Source: Dehalococcoidia bacterium (GTDB lineage Bacteria; Chloroflexota; Dehalococcoidia; Bin125). Taken from it: 53,290 nucleotides of DNA. Of this stretch, positions 9,777-18,120 are shown one piece after another. Numbering within the stretch: position 1 is the stretch's first letter; each line of letters begins with the position of its first letter. Under the pieces are notes generated by a model. It did not search any database and was not told where the DNA came from. It saw only the letters and a list, made by a program, of their open reading frames with translations. Location of the stretch: positions 1 to 53,290 of the forward strand of contig JAJEBU010000020.1 of NCBI GenBank assembly GCA_022822375.1. Reading direction: 5' to 3'. Both the position numbers and the translations under genes were made by a program.

Positions 9777-10058
9777 TCACATCGCGGACCCGCCAGCCAT
9801 TGCCGGCAGGATGTGCACCTCGTCGCCACGCTGCACCTTCGCGAGCAGCCCCAGCGGCTGTTCCTCGTTGTTGATCGCCACGGCCAGACCGCTCCGCAAC
9901 CGCCCGTCCTCGACCAGCGACTCGTAGAAGCCCGGGTACCGCGACTCCAAATCCCGCGCAATCTCGCCCACGGTGCCGCCCCGCGCCGTCACGACGCGAA
10001 CGCCGTCGGTCAACGGACGCATCCCCGTCGGCACAAAGACCGTGACCTCGTGCGACAC
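9777..10058 (-). CDS. MoaD/ThiS-like ubiquitin-fold sulfur carrier with C-terminal GGSAM
   Basis: 93 aa; RGGTVGEIARDLESRYPGFYESL...AVAINNEEQPLGLLAKVQRGDEVHILPAMAGGSAM. Confidence 0.75.
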   Translation of the reverse strand: MSHEVTVFVPTGMRPLTDGVRVVTARGGTVGEIARDLESRYPGFYESLVEDGRLRSGLAVAINNEEQPLGLLAKVQRGDEVHILPAMAGGSAM

Positions 10059-10077
10059 TCCCCTCGCTCGATTCCGC

Positions 10078-10911
10078 CTACAGCTTCAGGCTGCCTTCCG
10101 CGACGACCGCAATCACCCCATTGTCCTTCTCGACCCAGCAGGCAATGTCCCGCCGCGACGGATCGTCGGCATTCTCGCCCTGCAGCACGCCCTTGACCGT
10201 CACCGTTTCATTCGGCCAGACGATGTTGGCGAACTTCACCAGCAGCTTGCCGGACGATTTCCACGAGTCGCCGAAGCGCTGATCGAGCAGCTCGCCCAGC
10301 AACGACATGGTCATCTTGCCCCCGACCACCACGTCCGTGAACCCCAACTCCTCCGACGCCCCGCGATCCGTGTGATAGTTCCGATCGCCGTGAAAGAACG
10401 ATCCGCACATCTCCAGCGTGATCGTCCGCGACAACGGACCGAACGATTCGCCCTCGGGCAACGCGTACGTGCGCGCGCCTTCCTTCTTCGACGGATCACG
10501 CAGCGAGACCTCGCCCTCGCTCTGATACAACACGTATGACTGGTGGTGACGCATCGATACCGCCACGTCACCAGACTCGTCCTGCAGCACCGTCTCAGTC
10601 AGCACCACGCTGCGATCACGCCGCTCGTAGACGTCGACGGAGCGGCCCGATACCTCGTACCGCGCGCCCGGACGCAGCGGCTGCCGAAAATCCCATTCCT
10701 GTCGCAGCCACAGATTCCCGAAGCCGTTGCTGAACCCCATCCGCGTGGACATGTCCGCGTTCGCTGCGATCATCGACGGTGCGCTCGGCAACGACTCCGG
10801 CCGCTCCAGCGCGAGACCCTCGTAGTAGTCGCTCAAGACCGTCTCATCCACCATCAGATCAGCGCCGCCCAGGTCCACTCCACCACGCGGCTCTTCAATC
10901 CTCGTCGTCAT
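10078..10911 (-). CDS. MaoC/FAS1-like dehydratase domain protein
   Basis: Hot-dog type sequence: RQEWDFRQPLRPGARYEVSGRSVDVYERRDRSVVLTETVLQDESGDVAVSMRHHQSY; start at 10911 or 10935 uncertain. Confidence 0.65.
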   Translation of the reverse strand: MTTRIEEPRGGVDLGGADLMVDETVLSDYYEGLALERPESLPSAPSMIAANADMSTRMGFSNGFGNLWLRQEWDFRQPLRPGARYEVSGRSVDVYERRDRSVVLTETVLQDESGDVAVSMRHHQSYVLYQSEGEVSLRDPSKKEGARTYALPEGESFGPLSRTITLEMCGSFFHGDRNYHTDRGASEELGFTDVVVGGKMTMSLLGELLDQRFGDSWKSSGKLLVKFANIVWPNETVTVKGVLQGENADDPSRRDIACWVEKDNGVIAVVAEGSLKL

Positions 10912-10983
10912 GACTGCTCCAAAACCTGCGCTCAACTCAATCTCCCTCGATGATAGTGCCCGCCATGAGCCGCTAGCGACGCC

Positions 10984-13900
10984 TCAGTCGTGCAGAGCCG
11001 TCCACACCGCGCCCGCCGACTTCAGCTCAATCCAGAGCGGCTCGTCGTGCTCCAACAGCTTCAGCGAGTTCAGCCGCGACGGCAGGTTCGGCGAGTACAC
11101 GTGCCACTGCTGGGTCTCGGACTGCCACGAGTACGCAATGAACTCCGCGTCCGAGATCGACGCGAACGCCTTCGCCGCCGAGGTCGCCGGTCCGCGCCAG
11201 ACCACCTGGTTCGTGCCCTGCTGCAGCTGCACCACCTGCTGCCCGAACGTAAATCCGTCCGACGCGACCAGCAGCCGTCCCGACGGCGGCAGCACGGTGA
11301 CATCGACCGCGCCGCCCCCCATCGCCGGCGTCGTCACCTGCACGCACTCCGATCCAAACGACGTCACCGCGGCCGGCGCCGATCCAAACCAGACCTGCGG
11401 ATGCTCTCGATCTGTGCCCAGACCCGCCCCGCAGACTTCCACCTGCTCACCCCCGCTGACGTGCCCAAACATCGGCGAAACTCTGGAAATCGTTCCGCTC
11501 GGCGGAAGCGTCGCGACATCGCTCTCGCGTGTGGCAACGGCGCGCCCAGCATGCCCCAGCACGGAAAACTCGGTCACCGTATCGTCGATGGCCAGATCCG
11601 CGATCCGATAGCGCCCGCCAGGAGCGTTGACACTCCCGATCCCAACCCGCTCGCCGTCCGATCCCGCAAACAGCGAGACCGCATCTGCATCGCCAGCGTT
11701 CCCCCACAGCGACAGTCCTGCCGGCGTCAGCCTCCAGCCTTCAATCGTCGGACCCTGCAGCACCGTTGCCACATTCACAGCGTTCCCCACGAATCGGCCT
11801 GCGGACATCAACACACTCGGCGAGTCTGCGATCCTGGCGTCGTAGTCGAGCTCAATCCCCGCTCCATTGCCGACAAACAGACTGCCGCCAGCGAACCCAT
11901 CGTCTGTGAATGGCGAGATCATGCGCCCCGGACGCTCCGCGCGCAGCGTCAGCTCCGTGACCTGTCCCGATCCGAATGGCACGCGCAGGCCTTCAGCTTC
12001 ACCTGCCGCATTGACGACGTACGTCGGCGCACCATCGACCGCGAACCGCACCTCCGCGCCCGGCCCCGTCACCGACAGCGCATATTCCGACCGTTCATTG
12101 ACCACCACAGATCCAGCGAAGCGCCGATCGAGATACGCCTCCACGGTCGTCCCCGCCGCAGCGGGTACGCCGTCGACAAACACCGCGCCGCGCAGCACAT
12201 GGCTCAGCCCTTCGCGACTCTCCATCTGCGGCAACGGCAGCGGACCAATCGGCGCCAGCCGCGATGACGCTGGGATCAGCAGTGGCAGCGTCTCATCGCT
12301 GCCAAGGCGCACGCTGGAGGCCGCCGCAGTGATTCGCACGCCAGCCCGTGCGTTGTCACGGAACGTGCCCTCCGTGATCGTTGCCGAGCCCTCAATCAAC
12401 GCGCCCACCCCGTTGCGTGCAGCTGTCACGCCCTGCAGCTCCACGTTCCCGCCAGCGACACGAAACCCCGCCGTCTGCGCCCCGATCACCGTCAGACCCC
12501 TCACCCCTGACCGGCCTTCCAGCTGCAACCCGACCTCCACCGCCGAGGCGTCAATCGTCCAGCCGGGACAGGCGATCCGTCGCTGCTCGCCCAGATGCGG
12601 CAGCGGCGTCTGCAAGACGATCGTGCGACTGCTCACCGTCTCATCGCAGATGATGTATCGCGTACCTTGCCGCAACGCACTGCGCAGGGAACCCGCCCCG
12701 TTGTCCGCCGACGAGGTGACCGAGACCACGCTGGAGCGCGCCAGATCGATCGCCGCCTGCGCGTTGACCAGCCCATAGCTCGACCTCGGCAGATCATCGG
12801 CCGTCGTCTGCAACAGCTGGCGCACCAGCCAGCGCTCGAAGTCTGCGTCGCCGCCATCGGCCGAGCGCAGCGCCGGCTGCGCCTCCAGCAGCAGCGCCGC
12901 AATCCCCGCGACATGCGGCGCCGCAGCTGACGATCCGGCAAAGCTCGGCCGCATCCCGTAGCTCGTCGCATCCGACACCGTGATGCTGTCCAGCCCCGCA
13001 ATCTCAGGCTTCGGTTGCCCGTTCAACGTCGGGCCTTCGCTCGAGTAGGCCGCCACAGCGACTTGGCCCGCGTTGACGGCGCCCACCGTCAGCGCACCCG
13101 CCGCATCCGACTGCGCGAGCAGGCTCGACTCAGCCGTGCGGAATCGCAGCTGCGGCTCCGATCCGCCCGGTCGCACCGCAAACAGGTCGAATCGCACCGG
13201 ATCCGCCTCGTCGCGGTGGTTCTGGATGACGACATACAGCTCAGTATCAGGACCCTCGTAACGGAACGACACCAGTTCATGCGCGTCATCCCAGTTCTCC
13301 GACGTTCCCTGCCGCTGATCGGATGTCCACAGCTGGCTGCCCGTCGGTGAGACCACGTGCAAGTCGTAATCGTTCAGCGCACGACCGCGCGGATCGTCCC
13401 AGAACAGCGCCACCTGGACCTCGTCGCCGTCCGACACCTCGAATCCGTTCGCCATCCCCGACAGCGGTGCGCCGCTGTCGTTCGTGAATCGGTGCACCGC
13501 CCCTGGACTCGAGAGGCCCAACTCTCGGCCGTCCACGCCCGCTCGCCAGCGCCCCGACCAATGTGAGGCCGCCCAGTTGCCCGACGCCGTCACGTACAGC
13601 CGCAGCGGCCAGTCGGCGCGCTGCAACGCCGCCGACGTGTTGCGCGAGACCGTGCTCTGTTGATCGGCCCGAAACAAGAACGACAGGTTGTCGACGATGA
13701 TGTCCACGCGGGCCGCGAAGTGATTGACCATCGCCATGTGCTGGACCGAAGTCGCCACGGCTCCAAAGGAAATCTGCGCGCCCGGCGCCAGATCATGCAC
13801 GATCTCAATCAGCGCCGTGCCCTCCTCATACGTGCCGTATCGACCAGCCAGCGGCACCGCGTCGTCGTTGCAGACCACCGTCAGCGAATTGCCGATGAAT

Positions 13901-14208
13901 CCGCATGCCGCGGCCAGCCCCGGCGCATCCTCAGACGACCGCGCGACGTCCAATCCGCGAATCCCATCCGAGAGCACGGCCACCCGCACCCCGCTGCCGT
14001 CGACGCCGAACTGCGCCCGCGCCTCAGCCGCGCCGAGCAGCTCGTCGCCCTCCGTCAGCGCCGTCCCGGCGGACGTGAGCGCTGTCGCCGGCTCTTCCGC
14101 CAACGCCGCCGGAGCCGTACGCAGCACAGGCGGCAGGATCGCCAGCAGCACCGCCATCGCACCCAATGACACCAGCCGACGCAACCAGATCGCATGGAGC
14201 ACGCGCAT
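10984..14208 (-). CDS. Secreted S8-type serine peptidase with beta-helix-like and IPT/TIG-like regions
   Basis: N-terminal hydrophobic signal; GSGVRVAVLSDGIRG; EEGTALIEIVHDLAPGAQISFG; SSAAAPHVAGIAALLLEAQPAL; VTSSADNGAGSLRSALRQG; ISRVSPMFGHVSGGEQVEVCGAGLG. Confidence 0.85.
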   Translation of the reverse strand: MRVLHAIWLRRLVSLGAMAVLLAILPPVLRTAPAALAEEPATALTSAGTALTEGDELLGAAEARAQFGVDGSGVRVAVLSDGIRGLDVARSSEDAPGLAAACGFIGNSLTVVCNDDAVPLAGRYGTYEEGTALIEIVHDLAPGAQISFGAVATSVQHMAMVNHFAARVDIIVDNLSFLFRADQQSTVSRNTSAALQRADWPLRLYVTASGNWAASHWSGRWRAGVDGRELGLSSPGAVHRFTNDSGAPLSGMANGFEVSDGDEVQVALFWDDPRGRALNDYDLHVVSPTGSQLWTSDQRQGTSENWDDAHELVSFRYEGPDTELYVVIQNHRDEADPVRFDLFAVRPGGSEPQLRFRTAESSLLAQSDAAGALTVGAVNAGQVAVAAYSSEGPTLNGQPKPEIAGLDSITVSDATSYGMRPSFAGSSAAAPHVAGIAALLLEAQPALRSADGGDADFERWLVRQLLQTTADDLPRSSYGLVNAQAAIDLARSSVVSVTSSADNGAGSLRSALRQGTRYIICDETVSSRTIVLQTPLPHLGEQRRIACPGWTIDASAVEVGLQLEGRSGVRGLTVIGAQTAGFRVAGGNVELQGVTAARNGVGALIEGSATITEGTFRDNARAGVRITAAASSVRLGSDETLPLLIPASSRLAPIGPLPLPQMESREGLSHVLRGAVFVDGVPAAAGTTVEAYLDRRFAGSVVVNERSEYALSVTGPGAEVRFAVDGAPTYVVNAAGEAEGLRVPFGSGQVTELTLRAERPGRMISPFTDDGFAGGSLFVGNGAGIELDYDARIADSPSVLMSAGRFVGNAVNVATVLQGPTIEGWRLTPAGLSLWGNAGDADAVSLFAGSDGERVGIGSVNAPGGRYRIADLAIDDTVTEFSVLGHAGRAVATRESDVATLPPSGTISRVSPMFGHVSGGEQVEVCGAGLGTDREHPQVWFGSAPAAVTSFGSECVQVTTPAMGGGAVDVTVLPPSGRLLVASDGFTFGQQVVQLQQGTNQVVWRGPATSAAKAFASISDAEFIAYSWQSETQQWHVYSPNLPSRLNSLKLLEHDEPLWIELKSAGAVWTALHD

Positions 14209-14273
14209 GGAGCGAGGCTAATGGAGATTCCCCTGCATCATGCCCGGCGCCGCCTCGCAGATACACTTGAACG

Positions 14274-15392
14274 GTGACCGCCCAGACCGACGTCATGGCC
14301 CTGCGCAGCGGATTTCCCTGGTGGCTGCCGCTGCTGACGGCCGCCATCGCCGCGCTGATCGCGGTCATCGCGGCCCAATCGACCGCCTCCGCTTGGGACG
14401 CGGACGTGCACCTCTGGGCGTCCGGCGAGCGTCCGGCCGCCGACTTCGCAGACATCCTGCTCGATCCGTCCATCCAGGACTCAGCCGCCGACGGTCTGAT
14501 GGCGTCCGAATTCGGCCGCGCGGCCATCGACGATGTCTCGATCGAGTACACAGACACCCTGATCCGCCTCACCGTCCGCGCCGAGACTGAGTCCGACGCC
14601 GAGCTGCTCGCCGTCTCTCTCGCGCAAGCCGCCCTCGACGAGGCGCGCAGCCGCTTCGGCGACGACTCCGGACTCGACCTACTCGGTCTCGTTCGGCCTG
14701 GAGCGCGTAAGGTCGCGCCGCTTACCGAGCTCAGCGCCGCCTGGGCCTCGGCCGTCGGGCTCGCCGCCGGATTGATCCTGGCCTGGACCGTCGCCGCCCG
14801 ATCGCAGCCCGCAACATCGCCGCCGAGCGCGCTCGGGCGGCTCGGACGCAGCGGACTCAGGCCGCTCGCCGTGCTCAACCCGCGCTCCGAGCACGCCCCG
14901 GCGCTGACCTCCGCCATTCGGACGATGAGCGGCGTCGTTGCGATCACCAGTCTGCACGCCGACGCGCCCGTGCCGTCCCAACTCATGCAGTCGGCGACAA
15001 GGCTGGCCGCCGACAAGACCGTGCTCTGGCTCGACGCCCGGCGTCCCGCCTTCCAGCCAACCTTCGGCGCACCGCCCTTCACCATGCGCTTCGTCGAGTG
15101 GTCCCCGATGTCCCGTTCGGGACGAATCCGCCAGGCCGCGCTCGGCTCCGCCGCCAACGCCGGTGACGCCGGCTGCGTCCTCCTGATCCTCGACAGTCTG
15201 TCCGACCCCGACAGCGTCGCCGTAACCCGCGCCGCCTCTGACGTCATCCTGATCGCCCGCGCCGATACCGACGCCGACGAGCTCGTCAACGCGAAGCGAA
15301 CGCTGAACAGTTCACCGTTGCGTGGCGTCGTCCTGACCAACGCCGACGAGTCCGACCAGCTCGACTTTGAACTTGCCCAATTGCCCGAATAG
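14274..15392 (+). CDS. Membrane-anchored BY-kinase/Wzz-like protein lacking a P-loop
   Basis: Two TM helices around a short extracytoplasmic domain, then VVAITSLHADAPVPSQLM...KTVLWLDARRPAFQPTFG...GCVLLILDSL...VILIARADTDADELVNAKRTLNSSPLRGVVLTNAD; GTG start. Confidence 0.6.
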   Translation: MTAQTDVMALRSGFPWWLPLLTAAIAALIAVIAAQSTASAWDADVHLWASGERPAADFADILLDPSIQDSAADGLMASEFGRAAIDDVSIEYTDTLIRLTVRAETESDAELLAVSLAQAALDEARSRFGDDSGLDLLGLVRPGARKVAPLTELSAAWASAVGLAAGLILAWTVAARSQPATSPPSALGRLGRSGLRPLAVLNPRSEHAPALTSAIRTMSGVVAITSLHADAPVPSQLMQSATRLAADKTVLWLDARRPAFQPTFGAPPFTMRFVEWSPMSRSGRIRQAALGSAANAGDAGCVLLILDSLSDPDSVAVTRAASDVILIARADTDADELVNAKRTLNSSPLRGVVLTNADESDQLDFELAQLPE

Positions 15393-15401
15393 AGAGCCGC
15401 C

Positions 15402-16556
15402 ATGCACTTTCAACTGCCCGCCGACCTCGATGACCTGCAGACTCGGCTGCTCGACTTCGTCGCCGAGCAGATCGACCCCATCACCGAAGGCGTCGACCCC
15501 GAGGCTCCGCCCGCCGAACTGCGCCGACAGATCGCCGCTCGCTCCGAAGCAGCCGGCTTCTATCGTCTGACGGTGCCTCAATCCGATGGAGGGTTGGGCG
15601 GAGACCCGCGTCTGCTGACCGCCGCCCGCGAGGCGCTGGCCCTCAGCGGCAACCCGCTGGCCGCGCGCGCGCTCGGCTCGGGACCCGGCATCATGCGCCT
15701 CGCCGACAACGACCAACAGCGTGACGACCTCTACCTGCCCGTCATCCGCGGCGAGCGCTCCGCCGCCTTTGCCTTCACCGAAGCGATCCGCGCCGACGGC
15801 AGCCAGCAGCCGACCCAAGCCGTCCGCGCGACCCTGCCCGACGGCGCAGACGGGTTCCTCCTGACCGGCGCCAAAGGATTCGTCACCGGCGGGGCATCGT
15901 CCGATTGGCTGGTCGTCGTCGCCAACGTGCCCGATGAAGGCACCGCGCTGCTCGTCGTCGACCGGGCCGCGCCCGGCGTCACCGCCGGCGAGCTGGGCGC
16001 TTCCATCGACGGCAGCACGCATTCCCCCTTCTACTTCGACGCGGTCGCCGTTCCACAATCGCGGCTGCTCGGCAATGTCGGCGACGGACTCCCGCGCGCC
16101 ATGCAGAACATCGACCGCATGCGACTCAGTGTCGCCGCCGAGTGCGTCGGCTGGACTCGCTGGGTCACGCGGACCACGCTCGAACGCATCGAAGGACCGC
16201 ACCGCAGCGGCGCCCCGCTCGCCGATCAGCAGCAAGTCCAGGCCATCTTCGCCGACATGGCCGCCGACAGCTTCGCCGCTCGCACCACCCTCTATCAGGC
16301 CGCCAACGCACGCGAGGCCGACGACACCACCGCCGGCACACAGGTCGCCGCCGCCAAGTGGCTCGCATCCGAAACCTTGCACCGCACCGTCGACCGCGCC
16401 ATCCAGCTGCACGGAGCGCAGTCCCTGCTGCGCGGACACCCCCTCGAGCGCCTCTACCGCTGGAGCCGATCGCTCAGAATCGCCGAAGGCCCAACCGAGC
16501 TCCTCCGCCTCACCGTGGCCCGACACATCCGACAGAACGGCGTCGACGCGCTCTAG
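15402..16556 (+). CDS. Acyl-CoA dehydrogenase family protein
   Basis: FAFTEAIRADGSQQPTQAVRATLPDGADGFLLTGAKGFVTGGASSDWLVVVA; C-terminal LHGAQSLLRGHPLERLYRWSRSLRIAEGPTELLRLTVAR. Confidence 0.9.
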   Translation: MHFQLPADLDDLQTRLLDFVAEQIDPITEGVDPEAPPAELRRQIAARSEAAGFYRLTVPQSDGGLGGDPRLLTAAREALALSGNPLAARALGSGPGIMRLADNDQQRDDLYLPVIRGERSAAFAFTEAIRADGSQQPTQAVRATLPDGADGFLLTGAKGFVTGGASSDWLVVVANVPDEGTALLVVDRAAPGVTAGELGASIDGSTHSPFYFDAVAVPQSRLLGNVGDGLPRAMQNIDRMRLSVAAECVGWTRWVTRTTLERIEGPHRSGAPLADQQQVQAIFADMAADSFAARTTLYQAANAREADDTTAGTQVAAAKWLASETLHRTVDRAIQLHGAQSLLRGHPLERLYRWSRSLRIAEGPTELLRLTVARHIRQNGVDAL

Positions 16557-16578
16557 CTAATCTAATCGTGATGTTGAA

Positions 16579-16968
16579 GTGGAGCGCACCGTGACCACGG
16601 CAGACCAGGTTGAGGTGGAAGACTACGCGAGTCAGGCGCGAGAGTTCCTGCGCCGCTCGCGAGCGTACCTCGCCGAGGGCGACCTGCATCAGGCATCCGA
16701 GAAAGGCTGGGGCGCCGCCGCCCACATGGCCAAGGCAGTCGCCGCCGCCAACGGCTGGACCTACGAGAGGCATGCTGACTTCTCCCAGGTCCTCGGCAGC
16801 GTCTGGCTCCAGAATCGAGACGACCGTATCCGCAGGTTGGGCGCTGTCGCCAACGAGCTTCATGGCTACTTCTACCTGCGCAGGCGATTCCTCGACGCCG
16901 ACATCATCGCCGCCGATATCGAAGACGTCGCCGATCTGCTCGACCTCCTCGAACCACTGACCGTCTAG
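16579..16968 (+). CDS. PaREP1/HEPN-like protein, copy 1 of tandem pair
   Basis: 129 aa; EKGWGAAAHMAKAVAAANGW...RRLGAVANELHGYFYLRRRF. Confidence 0.7.
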   Translation: MERTVTTADQVEVEDYASQAREFLRRSRAYLAEGDLHQASEKGWGAAAHMAKAVAAANGWTYERHADFSQVLGSVWLQNRDDRIRRLGAVANELHGYFYLRRRFLDADIIAADIEDVADLLDLLEPLTV

Positions 16969-17006
16969 CGTCAATGCGCTCTAGCTAAGCTAATCGTGAC
17001 GTTGAC

Positions 17007-17396
17007 ATGGAGGGCACCGTGACCACGGCAGACCCGGTTGAGGTAGAAGACTACGCGAGTCAGGCGAGAGAGTTCCTGCGCCGCTCGCGAGCGTACCTCG
17101 CCGCGGGCGACCTGCATCAGGCATCCGAGAAAGGCTGGGGCGCCGCCGCTCACATGGCCAAGGCAGTCGCCGCCGCCAACGGCTGGGAGTACGACAAACA
17201 CCGCGACTTCAGCCACGTGCTGATCAACGCATGGGAACTCACAGGAAACGACGCCATTCTGCCATTGCGGGCGATCGCCAATGAGCTGCACAGCAACTAC
17301 TACCGTCGCTCGCGTTATCTCAATGCACGGGCCATCGTCGCCGACATTGAGCACGTCGCCGATCTGCTCGACCTGCTCGAACCACTGACCGTCTAG
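17007..17396 (+). CDS. PaREP1/HEPN-like protein, copy 2 of tandem pair
   Basis: 129 aa, near-identical N- and C-terminal parts to 16579-16968; LRAIANELHSNYYRRSRYL. Confidence 0.7.
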   Translation: MEGTVTTADPVEVEDYASQAREFLRRSRAYLAAGDLHQASEKGWGAAAHMAKAVAAANGWEYDKHRDFSHVLINAWELTGNDAILPLRAIANELHSNYYRRSRYLNARAIVADIEHVADLLDLLEPLTV

Positions 17397-17415
17397 CGCC
17401 GTGCCGCCGAGACCC

Positions 17416-18081
17416 TCAGTTGCCGACGCCCAGACCCTCATAGCGCTGCTGCTGATAGATGCTCACCCGGTCCTGCAACTGACGATTCGATCCGCGCAGG
17501 ATGCGGCCCAGCAAGTTGAGCTGCTCAACGGTCGTGGCTGCCTTCAGCACCTCTTGCTTGACCGACGGCGGCGCTTCGATCCTTGCCGCGATGTGATTGA
17601 CCAGCCGCATCGGACGCCGAGGCAGCCGATAGTTGCGCTGCCACGAGTTCTGCAGCGCGAGCGCTAGTCTCAGATGCTCCCGATACACCTCGGCCGTCTC
17701 CCCGTGGACCTGATAGGCCTGCTCTGATTCTGCGTCGGTCGGCTCCTCCAGATACTCCACCTCCGCAACCCAGTACGGCCGCTCGCCTAGCTTTTCAACA
17801 ATCCGGAAGCGTCGCTCGCCAACGCAGCTGACGTTGAATCGACCGTCTGGGAACTCCTCCGTCGCCTCCAACCGCACCGTGCAGCCGATCTCGTGCGTCG
17901 GCTCCCGGTCCGACGTCGCTCCCTGCGGACGCGCGCGCCTGACCAGCACGATTCCGAACGGCTCGCCAGAGTCCAGCGTGTCGCGGACGAGCTGACGATA
18001 CCGCGGCTCGAAAATGTGCAGTGGCACATCCTGGCCGGGAAACACCACGATCTGCAGTGGAAACAGCGCCAACTCCGGCAT
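17416..18081 (-). CDS. Stand-alone LON peptidase substrate-binding domain protein
   Basis: ELALFPLQIVVFPGQDVPLHIFEPRYRQLVRD...GCTVRLEATEEFPDGRFNVSCVGERRFRI. Confidence 0.9.
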   Translation of the reverse strand: MPELALFPLQIVVFPGQDVPLHIFEPRYRQLVRDTLDSGEPFGIVLVRRARPQGATSDREPTHEIGCTVRLEATEEFPDGRFNVSCVGERRFRIVEKLGERPYWVAEVEYLEEPTDAESEQAYQVHGETAEVYREHLRLALALQNSWQRNYRLPRRPMRLVNHIAARIEAPPSVKQEVLKAATTVEQLNLLGRILRGSNRQLQDRVSIYQQQRYEGLGVGN

Positions 18082-18120
18082 GAAGTCTCCCCCGCGAGAC
18101 GGCGACCGCCGCCCGAGCCG

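Larger units (their letters stand above)
16552..17396 (+). repeat. Tandem duplication, period about 428 bp, covering the two PaREP1-like genes and their leaders
   Basis: gcgctctagctaatctaatcgtgatgttga (near 16549) versus gcgctctagctaagctaatcgtgacgttga (near 16977), continuing into near-identical coding sequence. Confidence 0.9.
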
